This document shows, piece after piece, positions 42,824-54,087 of a DNA stretch of 64,000 nt. A model generated the notes under the pieces. It saw only the letters and a program-made list of their open reading frames with translations, had not been told where the DNA came from and did not search any database. The position numbers and the translations under genes are program-made. Within the stretch, counting starts at the first letter, position 1. The number at the start of each line of letters is the position of its first letter. Source of the DNA: Hyphodiscus hymeniophilus (taxonomy: Eukaryota; Ascomycota; Leotiomycetes; Helotiales; Hyphodiscaceae); NCBI GenBank assembly GCA_016508695.1, contig VNKQ01000018.1:868001-932000 (forward strand), read 5' to 3'.

Positions 42824-43713
42824 TCAAGCCTTCCTTATGTCTCCAGGTAGAAAGAGTCAGTTTGACATTGTTGGCAAGGCTGGCGTCATGCAAAGAGGGA
42901 CGATAACGATAACGATAAGAGTCACGTGCATCTCTCCGGAGATGTGTCTCTTTCTTTCCTTGCCAAACTCCAAGTGGATTTCTTCGATCTAAGCAGAATG
43001 GTCATCGGACAGTGGCTCGCCATGACTGTGGGACTCTAACGACTTGTCATCGAGTGAACTGATTTATCTACTTCTCGTTTATCCTGATTCAGCCTTCCTG
43101 ATGGTACTTCTGGATGGTACTTCTGAATGAGACTTCTGGATGATACTTCTGGAGTGTCCGCACCATTCCTGCTGTACAATTGCTGCAAGTTCAGAAGCCA
43201 TCATGATCTCAAGGAGCTATCAAACTATACTTTGGGCTTCAATTGCGCGCCGTTCTGCGGGTCGAGCATGGAGGAGGCTCTACGGGAGCAGGATCGGTCA
43301 GATTGTCAGACATCCTGATAATCTGAACCCCATAGAATCGGCTAAGGCCTCGTCAGCTCGGAGGGCATATCCAATACTGAAACAGGATGAAGAGATTTAT
43401 TTCAGAATCACTCCATGCTGTAGTGTTTTGCGTGCGTTATGCATGTATGTTTCATCCATCTTGGTCTTGTGTTCCGGTACAGTGGCCATGGACCATAGTC
43501 CTACTGCAGATGCCTTACTTATATCTGCTTTCCCGCCCAGACAATCTTCTCTGGTATTATTCAGTCGGCAAACAAGCTTTCAAATATCAAAGCACCACCG
43601 CGACGCTCCCTCAAGTCGTCTCTTCCTAAGAATCTATCACAATCCCTTCGCAGTCAAATCTTCTCTGAATTCCAACTCCTCCGCTCAAAATTCACCCCAT
43701 TACATTAGTCATT
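42824..43713. other. Intergenic with ACGATA repeat, CACGTG site and a minisatellite
   Basis: Three ACGATA-type units at about 42901-42918 are followed by CACGTG at 42923-42928 (an E-box-like palindrome). A degenerate 15-bp minisatellite is listed separately. ORFs at 43127-43799 look like leader or chance frames. Confidence 0.4.
43099..43153. repeat. Degenerate minisatellite, about 15-bp unit, four copies
   Basis: The unit is close to TGATGGTACTTCTGG; copies differ by one or two bases (GATGGTACTTCTG, GATGGTACTTCTG, AATGAGACTTCTG, GATGATACTTCTG). Confidence 0.7.
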
Positions 43714-43914
43714 ATGTGTCTCTGTCTTCCTGTCTATTATACCTTGAAGAAGCGCTCGGACGAAAAGAAAGCATCTCAGCCAAACATGCGCTACGTTGAC
43801 AGTAACTACGACAACTACCGGCCAAAAAACCAAACATCGAAAGTTCCACGCGCCCGTGTAGCACCTCCGGCTTCGAACCTTCCGGAATATAGGGGCTATG
43901 CAGAGAGATACTAG
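43714..43914 (+). CDS. Small protein of 66 aa, function unknown
   Basis: Starts MCLCLPVYYTLKKRSDEKK: a cysteine-rich hydrophobic N-terminus followed by a basic stretch, the arrangement of a palmitoylated peripheral membrane protein. The rest is Arg/Asn/Pro-rich and ends EYRGYAERY. Single exon. I do not recognise a family. The composition looks protein-like, but the short length leaves doubt. Confidence 0.4.
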   Translation: MCLCLPVYYTLKKRSDEKKASQPNMRYVDSNYDNYRPKNQTSKVPRARVAPPASNLPEYRGYAERY

Positions 43915-44412
43915 AATGTGAGAGAGGACGGAGTCGGAAGGGGGTAGTCAAGAATGTCGTTCAATCCGAAGAAGTTGACCAAGTCTGAAAACGGGCTTCT
44001 GTGTTGCCTGTTTCAGGAATCGAATTATCGCCGGAAAAGGAAGTTTACTTCCTAAATTCAAGAATATCACTGTACTCTATTGCATTACTCAAGGGCAAGT
44101 CCGGTTTTTATGACTTTGTCGTTGGTCAAATGTGATATTCCTGAATGCGCTCTGCGCTCTTCTCTACTTAACACCCAATTACGCTTTTCGGTTTGACTGC
44201 AACTTGTTGCGAACGCGATATAGGTACGATAAAGATTATTCGAAGGTCAAACCTCCTCCCAGGACTCTAAGTAGAGTGCTTTCCCATTGCGAAAAATTGT
44301 TCAACCGTAAGAGCATACAAAAACTATGTGGAGTACTCTTGATCTGCGCATCCCCTCCAGAAGTCTAGCGAGCGCTCGGAGTTTGAGTACACATTTTACA
44401 CGTACAAGTCAA

Positions 44413-44674
44413 CCGGGAGTCAGGAACAGATCTCCTGGGATGATTCTGTAGCTCCCGCTCTTCGCCACGGCCTACAGGTAGTCCTTGACACAGAATGGCG
44501 ACTACCTTGAGAGATCGCCACGACATGTTCTCAATGATGCCCTTGTGACGATTTACAAAAGCTTTGAATATGCATGCAAAGGTTGGATTCTCCTGAGTAT
44601 TACGTCGACAGCAGCTCAAAACAGAGTATTGAGAGACACCTTTGGGCCCAGGAGATCTGTTCCTAGATCCCGCG
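44413..44674. repeat. About 260-bp element with imperfect inverted ends
   Basis: AGGAACAGATCTCCTGGG at 44422-44439 is repeated exactly in reverse complement at 44647-44664. The flanking bases (CGGGAGTC against CGGGATCT) extend the likeness by several positions. It could be a small non-autonomous transposon. No target duplication identified. Confidence 0.55.
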
Positions 44675-44946
44675 TCACTAACTACCCGGGAAAACTAGTT
44701 CCCGGGTTGGATCAAATCTCTTCGGGTACTGTCCGTGGAGCGCGGGAAGGCGGAACCCTTCTTCTTCATACCTCTCCTGCCACAATATGAACCTACTCCC
44801 ATTCTCTGCCATCTCTGGTACTGGGCTGTCGGCTCCAGAATATATTCGGGACCGCAAATGGAGTCTGCAAGAAAATTTCAAAGAATGGAGCCCGGAACCA
44901 TAGGTTGGTTTCTGCGTTCCCAAATTGAACTGGCAAGATGGCTCAA

Positions 44947-44954
44947 TATAAAAG
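44947..44954 (+). promoter_or_regulatory. TATA box of chitinase gene
   Basis: TATAAAAG 107 bp before the ATG at 45054. Confidence 0.6.
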
Positions 44955-45053
44955 CACATCCCATCCCATGGAGTCCTTCAATTTTTACACATACACACTC
45001 TCATAATTTTCCAACATATCATTCATCCTCTTAGAGTTTATCGAACCTTCATC

Positions 45054-46872
45054 ATGGCAATCTTTTCTAACATGATAAATTCCGTGGTCACAGCCTTTAT
45101 CGTTCTGGGCTTTGCCCAGGCGTTCGATCCTTCCGCAAAGAATAATGTTGCAGTATACTGGGTACGTCACCTCAAATCTTGCCCCAAGTACAAGCCAGCC
45201 AACAGTTTCATAGGGCCAGAGAACGGGAAGCCTCGCCAAGGTTTGTGCGAATGATGCTGTGGACGTCGTCCTGCTCAGCTTCATGAACGTGTTCCCAGGC
45301 GGGCAAGATGGCAGCGACCTTCCTGGCACCAACTTCGCCGGGAATTGTAACACAGCTCCCTTCCCGGGTTCCCACCTGCTTGAGCCTTGTGCTCCAATGC
45401 CCGAAGACATCCAGACTTGCCAGAAATTGGGCAAGAAGGTTATTCTCGCTCTTGGAGGTGAGAGCGGTTACCAACTCTCAGGCGCTGCAGCTGGGGAGTC
45501 CTTCGCCGACAAGCTCTGGGCTCTTGCTGGTCCTATGTCGGCCAATCATGGAGAGCCTCGTCCCTTCGGGGAGTCTCAAGTCGATGGCTTTGATTTCGAC
45601 ATCGAGATCAAATCTCCAGGTACTACCTCCTTAGCATCGCGTTTTACTGCCATTCCACCTACTTACTAGAGTATAGACAACCAAGCCGGATACATCGCGA
45701 TGATTAATCGGCTCCGATCACACTTTGGTAATGAAGAAAGGCAATACTTCATCACCGGCGCTCCTCAGTGTGTCGTCCCAGACGCCAATATGGGGGAAAT
45801 GATGACCAAGGCCCAGTTCGACATGCTCTTGGTTCAATTCTACAACACCAACGAGTGCTCTGCTCGAAGATTCGTCGACGAGGGCGAAGGCTTCACCTAC
45901 GACGCCTTGGTTGAGTCTCTTGAGGGAACGCCCAGCGAGAACGCGAAGATCTATCTCGGGCTTCCCGCTGCCACTGACGCTGCCGGCGAGCGTTACTATC
46001 TCCACGCGAACGAAGTCGAGAAGCTTGTTCAGGCACATGCCGGAAAGCGGAACTTTGGGGGCATCATGCTCTGGGACGCTGCACGGGCTGAGGAGAATAG
46101 ACAGGAGGGCAAAGCTTATCATGAGATGATGAAAGATATCCTCAACCGCATTGTGGGAGGCTCAACTGAGAGCGGCAAAGCCGACGATACAAAACTGCGT
46201 CCGGTTGCCCAATTGGTTCGCCAGTCGACGAATGTCGCGTCTGTCGCTCTCTCGACATCGACAGAAGTCAAGTCTGTCGATGTTTCAACAAAGGTCAGTT
46301 TCATTCTAATTTTCTTTGTCTGCTTTTCAATATACTGAAAACTGTCGCAGAAGTCTACGAGAACTGTGCAGACTATCCTTCCGAGCACTCCCATTGTGCC
46401 CACCTTCATCACCACCACGGGGACCGACTTGTCAAGATCAAGTGCCGAGACTGCAAGCACAGTAAGCACTACCCCAAAAAACCCCAAAGGCGCAAATGCC
46501 GGCGCAGCCCCGACGGTCTACCTAGTCCAGTCCTTGAAGCCGATTTCGTCCAAGGGATTGGCTGGTTGTGACTGGAATGCGTCTCAAAACACATTGCTGC
46601 CTCAGTTAGACTGCACATCGAACAGTAACACGATACTAAGCGTTTCACAGAGCCCGACTCCCGTTTCGAAGGTCGCAATTACAACCTCCGCTCCTGTCTC
46701 TAGAATCGCAACTAGAACCTCCACTACTGTCACTGAAGTTCCTAGTCCCACGACTGTCGAGCAGACTCAAGTGACGGAGGAAGTCAAGGAGGGATCTGCA
46801 ATGCAGAATTCTGTCACTGCGTCTGCTATTGCTGTTGGGGCTCTAGTTTTGGGACTCAGCTACCTCGTTTGA
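45054..46872 (+). CDS. GH18 class III endochitinase, GPI-anchor type
   Basis: Exons 45054-45161, 45214-45619, 45677-46293 and 46351-46872 give 550 aa. A signal peptide (MAIFSNMINSVVTAFIVLGFAQA) is followed by NVAVYWGQRTGSLAKVC, then VVLLSFMNVFPGG and KKVILALGGESG. The catalytic motif is DGFDFDIE (about 160-167), whose last glutamate is the proton donor. The barrel continues through RRFVDEG, LPAATDAAG and GGIMLWDAARAEEN (about 350). The remaining 200 residues are Ser/Thr-rich, ending in NSVTASAIAVGALVLGLSYLV, a likely GPI signal. Fungal relatives are wall-bound chitinases used in growth and cell separation. All catalytic residues are intact. The 3' neighbour is transposon-broken DNA. Confidence 0.9.
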
Positions 46873-47152
46873 AAGTGGAGCTGGGACTTCGGACTTGTGA
46901 TGGAACAAATGCGGAGTATGGCGTTCGTGATTTCATCCATATACCCATTCGGGTGTCGGATTCTTGAGAGTGTTTTGGTCTCGTATCGAGAAGAGACGAT
47001 TTTCAAGTACACACTCATTATGTTGAAAATAAGTAACTTTAGGTTGTGCATAGCTGAATACAGACAATCTTTATCAGCACATGACGGCTTTTTGTAGGAG
47101 GGCGGTTGGCCACATCATCATCTTCCGGACATGCAGATCGGCACAATTGAGG
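46873..47152. other. Chitinase 3' flank
   Basis: 280 bp between the chitinase stop codon and the severed transporter tail (opposite strand). Nothing recognised. Confidence 0.4.
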
Positions 47153-47239
47153 TCAATGAGCGAATCTGAAAGCCAATCTTCGCGATCCAGTCAGCTTCGT
47201 GTTGATTTTATAATCATGCTGCTCCTCTGGCGTCATGGC
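47153..47239 (-). pseudogene. Severed C-terminal tail of the Dal5-family transporter
   Basis: Read on the minus strand directly after the left ATTCCACT target duplication, 28 codons plus stop open with AMTPEEQ and close with AFRFAH and TGA at 47153-47155. Dal5/ACS-family transporters typically end in a motif like W-x-x-MTPEEQ...RFAH. The main body of such a gene, at 54088-55909, stops short of exactly this motif. The phase matches across the 8-bp duplication: the codons for W and N lie within it. Confidence 0.88.
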
Positions 47240-47247
47240 ATTCCACT
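47240..47247. repeat. Left target-site duplication ATTCCACT
   Basis: Identical to 54088-54095. Eight-base duplications are characteristic of hAT transposons. Confidence 0.88.
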
Positions 47248-47269
47248 CAGAGAATTCGGTAAGTAAGTA
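47248..47269. repeat. Left terminal inverted repeat
   Basis: Begins CAGAGAATTCGGTAAG; pairs with 54066-54087 at 19 of 22 positions. Confidence 0.8.
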
Positions 47270-48644
47270 AGTCAGTAATTAGCGAACTATAAATTGTTAA
47301 CTTACTTACTAATTAAATATCGATTAACTAATGACTTATAGAGGTTTTTTGATTAGTACTAATTAATAAAGGGCCGTAATATTACAAAATCGATAAGTAC
47401 TTGCCTAGTATTCAAAACAGGCTCAAATACACTTAAATAGACTATATATTAATACTTTCAAGACATCTATATATTTCCGGGCCTATATTTACTATTAAAA
47501 CCCCCTTGAAATACACTTATTTTAGCTTATTTTAATGTTTCCCGTATACCCGATTCTTATATCTCGTTATCGCTTTATAAATCCAACTCTACTATATTAT
47601 TATAAGTTGTTATTTTAATCGCACTACGTTAATTCTAATTCTTTAGTATTTGTTATTACGTAAGAGTCTTCCCTAATAGCTTTCTATTATCTAGTGTTAT
47701 TATCTTTACGCAAGAAGAGAATACTCTCTTGCACTTAGAACTTATAATAAAAATAGCTAGTAAATCGAGTACTATTACTATTAACTCTAACTACTAGTCT
47801 CTTTTCCCTTCCTAGTATCGTAAAGGTACTATATTAACGCAAGGTTTAGTTAAGTACTTTATAAGCTAGTCTTATCGCGTAAAAATTCGATTTCGATATA
47901 AAGAAGCTAAGGGAACTATCGAATCGAGTAACTCTTCGAGGTAACCCTTTTACGTAAGTTTAAGAGTTTATAATCGCACTCGAATTCCCGCTATTAATAA
48001 GCCTTTATATAATTCCTCTTATTACTTCTTTAGCTTTGTTTTTGCGTCTCGTACAAATTATACTATTATACTTGTCTAGTAAGTATTAAAATATTACTAT
48101 TTCTAATATAAGTAAAGAACTATCGCTATAACCTAAGCTATTAACGCGTTAGTCTTCTAATAAAATTCTTAAGTCTTTATCTAAGTAAGAGTTATTAACG
48201 ACTAAATACAAGGGGAATTAGAGAACTTATAATTATCGGAATACTTTTGTAGTTACTTAAAATAAGAGAGAATTGCATTAAAGATAAAAAGAATCTCTTA
48301 GAGAGTATTATAACTTAGCTTGCTATTTTCTTTTTATAGGTTAGTATTTCCTTCGAGCGATTTAGTAAGAAGGAATAGAATTTGTAAGTAGTCTTAAATT
48401 AGCTCTAGGTTATCTTAATCGTTATTTGTTAGGTTATTATTTATAAAGGTTTTAATATTATATTCTTCGCGTAAAATAAAGAGGTCTATAGCGTACTTGT
48501 TAAGTATAGGTCGCAATTTAAAGGCACGTCGTATTATTAAGTATAAGGAGTTTTATTATATACTTGTAACAAACCTCGACTCCTGGTAGTAGATTATAGG
48601 CAAGTTAGTTGGGTTGGGTAAGCAAGGGAGTCGTTATAGTCAAA

Positions 48645-48919
48645 ATATATATAACTATTACGAGTTACTAAGTATATATAAAGATACTTTATTTGAGTTA
48701 AGCACAAAGCTTTTATCTACTAAGGAAACTACTTAGTTATATAAAACCTTTATAGCCTAGGATTAGTACGATTAATTAGATTAGTATTCTAATCTTCTTA
48801 AGACGACTAATCTAATTATATAATTATAAAGTAGCTCTTATTCCCGTGATCTCTATTTATAGTTCTCTTATAGCCTAGCTACTAAGCCTTAGGCTATAAA
48901 TTATTATATAATTATAATA
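48645..48919 (-). repeat. Left LTR (3' LTR by RT orientation)
   Basis: Aligns without gaps to 51956-52230. It is the more AT-converted copy: for example, CACGTGACT in the other LTR reads TATATAATT here. Confidence 0.85.
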
Positions 48920-51686
48920 CTATCCCCCTCTTAGCCTAGTATAGTCCCGTATACTAAATATATAATAAGAAATAGTTATTTTAAGTTTAAGGCTTCTTTC
49001 TTCTTTATTATACTCCCTTAACAATCCCGCAAAACCAAGTATCGTTTGAACTTATATTCTTATATAAAAGCTAAAGGTTATATAATGCTTTCTTATTCCC
49101 GCTATCTTTGTAAGTATAAATACTATATAGTATTTATTAATTCGGATTAATATACTGAGTATATTCGTTTTAGTAACTTCTTTTATAACGTTTAGGGTCC
49201 CTCTAAGGGTAACTAAGAGTGTCTTAAGTATACTAAAGCAAAACTTACCTTAGATTCGGATATTATATTATCTAAGTAATAGCGATTACTTACTTAGCTT
49301 TTAGAGGTTTCTACTAAGCTAGCTCGTTTTAAAAAGCAAAAGAAAATATTTCGGAAAAGAGTAGCCGAAATATTACGTCGAGGTCTTAAGTCTCTCGATA
49401 AGTTAAATACGGCAAAAGAGAAAGAAAGGGTTACTACTAATCTTATCGCGACTCTTTTTATTATATCCTTTAATTTCTTACTAAATTTAGACCTTGTGTT
49501 AGCCCTTACTTCCTTTAACCCTACTAACCCCTTTTAGTCGGACGTAAGTTTTTCTAGTATTGCGACTAAGAATAGTCTTAATAGAACTATCTTAAAAGAC
49601 TTAAACAATTAAGGTTTTTTATAGGTTCTTATATATTATTTATATCGCTATACCTTTTCTACTTAATAAGATATTCTTATTAATTCTTATTTTGTCTAGT
49701 GCTTTTTATTTCTTCGACTTTATATACGTTTAAATTATTTTCTAGTTGGATTTTAACGTTTATAATTACGGCCGTAAGCCTTTTTACTAGTTTTAATAGG
49801 GAGACGTAAAATATAAGGTATAGTTAAGATTTTTCTAATAGTCTTAGCTAATAATTAATTACTTTAATTTTCTTTAAAACTTTAAATAATCTTAACTTCT
49901 TAAAGTTAAGTTTTGTATTAGGTCGTTTTGTCTTAATATTTTTTCGTAAGAGGTAGACTTTATTCCCCTCTTTAAGCGTTAGCTCTATACTTTGCTTTTT
50001 GTTAGTATATATTATTATTTTAAGTCTAATAAACTTAATATCCCTAGCTAGTTGTTTATATAGTGCCCTTAACTTATCTACGGATACGAGTGTATATTAA
50101 GCTCTCTTACTATCCTTTCTTAGCTATCGATAAGCCTCTAGCTAGTATTTATAATTCGCAAAAAAGGGTAATATCCTAATAGGCTTACTTTTCGAGCTAT
50201 TATATATAAATTCCGCAATTAGTAATAGTTTTACCTAATTGTTTTACTCTTAGTTTATATAGCTTTATAAATATTATTTTAGCGTTTAGTTTAATCTTTC
50301 TATTTGTCTATCCGTTTATAAGTAAAAGGCTATAGATAGTTTATAGTTTACTCTAAGTTATACTATTAGTAATAACTAGAACTTTAAAGTAAAGAGTTTA
50401 TCCTTGTCTAATATAATTTCATCTAGTAACTTATATTGACTAACGATTATTTTTACAAATATATATACTAACTCTATTATATTACTTCCTTCCTTATATA
50501 ATACAAAGTATTTATATTTCGTTAGTCGATTAACGACTACCTAGATAGAGTTATAGATAACGTTCGTTATTAATTCTTTAGATAGTAATAGTTTAATAAT
50601 AAAATTAAAGGCTATCGATTTCTATGCCTCTCTAGGTACTAGGGCTAGTTATAGTAGCCTATATAGTGCGTGCCTATTTAGTTTGCTTTTATTATAAAAG
50701 TCGCATTTTAATACTTCTTTATTTACTATCTTTTTTATTCCTAAAAAGTAATAATCTCTTAATAGCCTCTTTAGGGTTTTATTAATTCCTTAATATCCGT
50801 AAACAAGTAACGAGTATTATTCTTAAACGAACTCGTTTTTTATATATAATAGAATATAAACAAGTCCTTTGAATTGTAATATTCCTTAGTAGTTTATAGC
50901 AAAGTCCTTAGTTAGTTCCTTAAGGATTCTAATTACGTATTTATCTTATCGATATATTACTTTTATTCTTATTTCTAGATTCTTATCTTTTATAATAAAT
51001 ATCGTAGCTAAGAGTTTATAATTATACTCTATATTTCTATTAACTTTTTTAAGTATAGCGCGGGGCCTTTCTATAGGTTTTTTACTATACTCTTATTATT
51101 AGCTTAAAGCGTTTACTCTTGCGTTTTCTAATCCTTTTTAATAAGAGATAATAAAGTTATATACTAATAGTATTTTTAACTATTTGACTTATCTCTAGTT
51201 TAGGATTTTAGTTATAATAAAGGTTGTAAGGTTCTTATAGTTAGTTTATACTTAAACCTAATATTTTAGTCTTTTAAAGTAAACTCTCTATTATTCGAAT
51301 AACACGACTATAGTAAGTAATTCCTTATTATATATATTATAGTTAAGTTCTACTAGCGAGAGTTTTCGTAAGTAATATATAATTAGCTTAAGCTTTCTAT
51401 TTTTATTAAGCTAACTAATTATTACTCTAATAGCGAAGTCTAATATATCCGTTTCTAGAATAATTAGTAGTTCCGGGTTAAATATAATAAGAATAGGGGC
51501 TAATACAAATCGGGCCTTAAGGTTATTAAAAGCTTATTAGGCTTCCTTATTCTATTCCTATTTTTTATCCTTTTATATAAGTTTTGTAAGTAAGTTTATA
51601 ACTATTAAATATCCTTAGATAAATCTTTAGTAAAAGTTAGCGAATCCTAAAAAAGATTATACTTTCTTAATAGTCTTGGGTTCCTT

Positions 51687-51893
51687 TTAGTTAAGTATTG
51701 CTTTTACCTTCTTAGGATTTATTTTAATTCTATTTCGTCCTATAATAAACCCTAGAAAGGTTACCTCTTTCTTATAAAACTTATATTTTTCTAGCTCTAA
51801 TATAAGAAGTATCTTTACAAGCTTTTCGAGGACTCTCCTTATATATTTAATATATCTTACTTCGTTCTTAGAGAATATTAGGATGTTATCCAA
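51687..51893 (-). pseudogene. Reverse transcriptase fragment (Ty3/gypsy pol)
   Basis: A 68-codon open stretch reads MDNILIFSKNEVRYIKYIRRVLE, with EKYKFYKKEVTFLGFIIGRNRIK further on. This is the palm segment around the polymerase YxDD box and the following F-LG strand of gypsy RT. The second catalytic aspartate of the DD pair is asparagine (a G-to-A change), so the enzyme is dead. Stops close the frame on both sides. Confidence 0.85.
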
Positions 51894-51955
51894 GTATATA
51901 ATAACGAAGATGTCTAAGTATTCGTATAGAGTATTATTAACTAGTCGTTAGCACG

Positions 51956-52230
51956 ATATATATAACCGTTACGAGTTACTAAGTATATATAAAGATACTT
52001 TATTTGAGTTAAGTATAAAGCTTCTATTTACTAAGGAAACTACTTAGTTATATAAAACCTTCGTAGCCCGGGATTAGTGTAATTAGTTAGATTAGTATCC
52101 TAATCTTCCTAAGACGACTAATCTAATCACGTGACTATAAAGTAGCTCCTACTCCCGTGATCTCTATTTATAGTTCTCTTATAGCCTAGCTACCGAGCCT
52201 TAGGCCATGAATTGTCATGTGGTTATAACA
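51956..52230 (-). repeat. Right LTR (5' LTR by RT orientation)
   Basis: Less RIP-altered copy of the 275-bp LTR; keeps GC-bearing sites such as CACGTGAC (about 52128) and CCCGGG (about 52069). Confidence 0.85.
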
Positions 52231-54065
52231 ATACTACTATCTAAGAGGAGCTTTTATCTCTTCTCTTTTGCTACTCTAGTATTTAACTCTATTTAAAGTA
52301 AATTAAACAAATCGATACGCTTTCTACTTACTATAATATACGTAATAAGGTTATATAGCTTTCTTAGGGCACCTCTTTCGCGCTAGAGCCTTTGTCGTTA
52401 ACCTATATTTGCCTTACTATAATCGGTTTTAAAGCTCTTTAAATCTTGTCTAAATAAGTATTATTTTGCGATAAGGTTAATAATATAGCCTATATATCGT
52501 AAACGTCGTTTTATCGGGTCGAATCCTAACTTCTTTAAGAGTTTAAAAAGGGTAGTATTATTATTAGAAGTATTATTAAGAATAAAGAAGGCTAAGTTCT
52601 AAAGTATAATTTCGTATCGTTCGAGTATTAAGAGAATTACTATAGCCTAGTCTAGTTTGGATTAGTATAAGTATTAATTTATAATAATAAATTACGTACT
52701 AATTCTCTTTTTTCTATACCTAGGCGTTTTTAATATTCTAATAAGCTAGTTAACGTTTATCCTTTTAAAATTTACAAAATGTATAACAATACTAACTAAT
52801 AAGATTTTTTTATATTTTGAACTTTAGCTATCGAAGGAAATTAAGATCTTTAATCGTGCTTTTTTAATTTCTTAAATAATTGTTAGTTTAAAGTATATAT
52901 AAAGGTCTTCGATTTAAGTGGCTATTATCGACCCTAATTTAGGTAAAACCTTCGCTAATTATATATTCGCGATTTTAAAAGTACGTTATAATTATACTAA
53001 AGTTACTTTTTAAAGTTTAATATCGTCTATTATTACTTATTTAAGGAATTAATTATAAAACTCTTAATATCGGAATAGAATAAAATACTCGTAACTTTTA
53101 CTTATAAAGCCAAAAGCTTATAATAATCTCTTATTCTTTTGTCTCTAAATATTACTGCCTTCGTTAAGTTTATATATTTGCTTTATATAGTTCTTTGCGT
53201 TTTCGAGGGTATTAATATTAAAGATATAGAGAATAGTTCGAGAGAAGGAAGGGTTATAATAACTTAGAATTTTATTAATTCTATAACTAATATTTTAACG
53301 ATATTTCAAGAGGCTCTTATAGTGTTTATAGACCTAATTTAATTATATAGTTTGTTTAGAGTTATTATCGATTATATAGCTTAAGTATTAGACCTAGGTA
53401 ATTCTTAGTCGCTTAGATAATATAGCTACTATATATTAGGAAGGCAAATTAGTAATAACAATAGGACGATCGTTATATAAAGGCTCTCTTTAACGATATA
53501 AGGAATAAGTTAATTATAAGTTATCCCTTAGAGGTATATCTAGGTTATAATTATCGTTATACGTTAGAGTTAGACGGGAGTATTTGTCTTTTATAATTAC
53601 CGGGACCCGAGTAAGAATACTATATATTATTCGAGTAAAGGCATTAATTAAAAAGGTATCTAAAGCTTTAGTAAAGGTTTGTAAAAATATATTAATAGTT
53701 TCCCGGGGGCTAGAGTATTAAGAAGATATATTATTATTATTATTAAGCTATCGATCGAAGTCTTAGTTATTAAGACTAGTAAAAACACATAATCTAAGAA
53801 GAAATAATACCTTAAGTTTAAGGCTATAAGTCACGAGCTAAGGAATTATTAGCTAATTATATAATTCTACTAGCTAATACCGCCTGAAATTAGCTACTTT
53901 TACTGCGATTCTCCCCCTTAAAACAAACCCCTATATAACCGAATTTTAAATATTTAACTAATTAGTACTTACTAATTAAACCTTTAACTAACTTATTAGC
54001 TTATTAGAAATTTGATAACTCGCTAACTTATAAGTTGAAACCAAATCCCGAACTTACTATTAGTC

Positions 54066-54087
54066 TACTTACTTATTGGATTCTCTG
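54066..54087. repeat. Right terminal inverted repeat
   Basis: Reverse complement begins CAGAGAATCCAATAAG. It supplies the last residues (QRIQ) and TAA stop of the interrupted transporter frame. Confidence 0.8.

Larger units (their letters stand above)
43915..45053. other. Intergenic: inverted-repeat element and chitinase promoter
   Basis: Contains an imperfect inverted repeat (44413-44674), a small CCCGGGAA/TTCCCGGG palindrome at about 44684-44707, and the TATA box of the chitinase gene at 44947. No gene supported. Confidence 0.45.
48645..52230 (-). mobile_element. Nested Ty3/gypsy-type LTR retrotransposon, internally deleted and RIP-mutated
   Basis: Two 275-bp direct repeats (48645-48919 and 51956-52230, constant offset of 3311 bases) flank 3.04 kb. 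The only readable coding remnant, a reverse transcriptase piece at 51687-51893, is on the minus strand, so the 5' LTR is the right-hand copy. The RT begins only some 60 bases inside that LTR, so gag and protease have been lost, and the internal part is shorter than the usual 4.5-5 kb. The left LTR differs from the right one largely by C-to-T and G-to-A changes, the mark of RIP. No clear target duplication of its own was found. Confidence 0.78.
47248..54087. mobile_element. hAT-type DNA transposon, RIP-degraded, carrying a nested gypsy element
   Basis: The 6840-bp block starts CAGAGAATTCGGTAAGTAAG and ends in the reverse complement of CAGAGAATCCAATAAGTAAG. The first 22 bases of the two ends match at 19 positions, and all three differences are transitions. 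Subterminal TTAGCGAA/TTAGCGAG motifs also recur on both sides. Flanking 8-bp duplications (ATTCCACT) are perfect. TIR beginning CAG plus 8-bp duplication fits the hAT superfamily. Removing the nested LTR element leaves about 3.25 kb, a usual hAT size. The whole block is very AT-rich and packed with stops in all frames, as RIP leaves it. No transposase can be read. It interrupts the 3' end of a transporter gene. Confidence 0.82.

Noticed and set aside
47248..54087. AT-rich block as a centromere or telomere-associated isochore
   Set aside because: It is only 6.8 kb and has exact transposon ends, an 8-bp target duplication and LTRs, so a nested transposon explains it fully.
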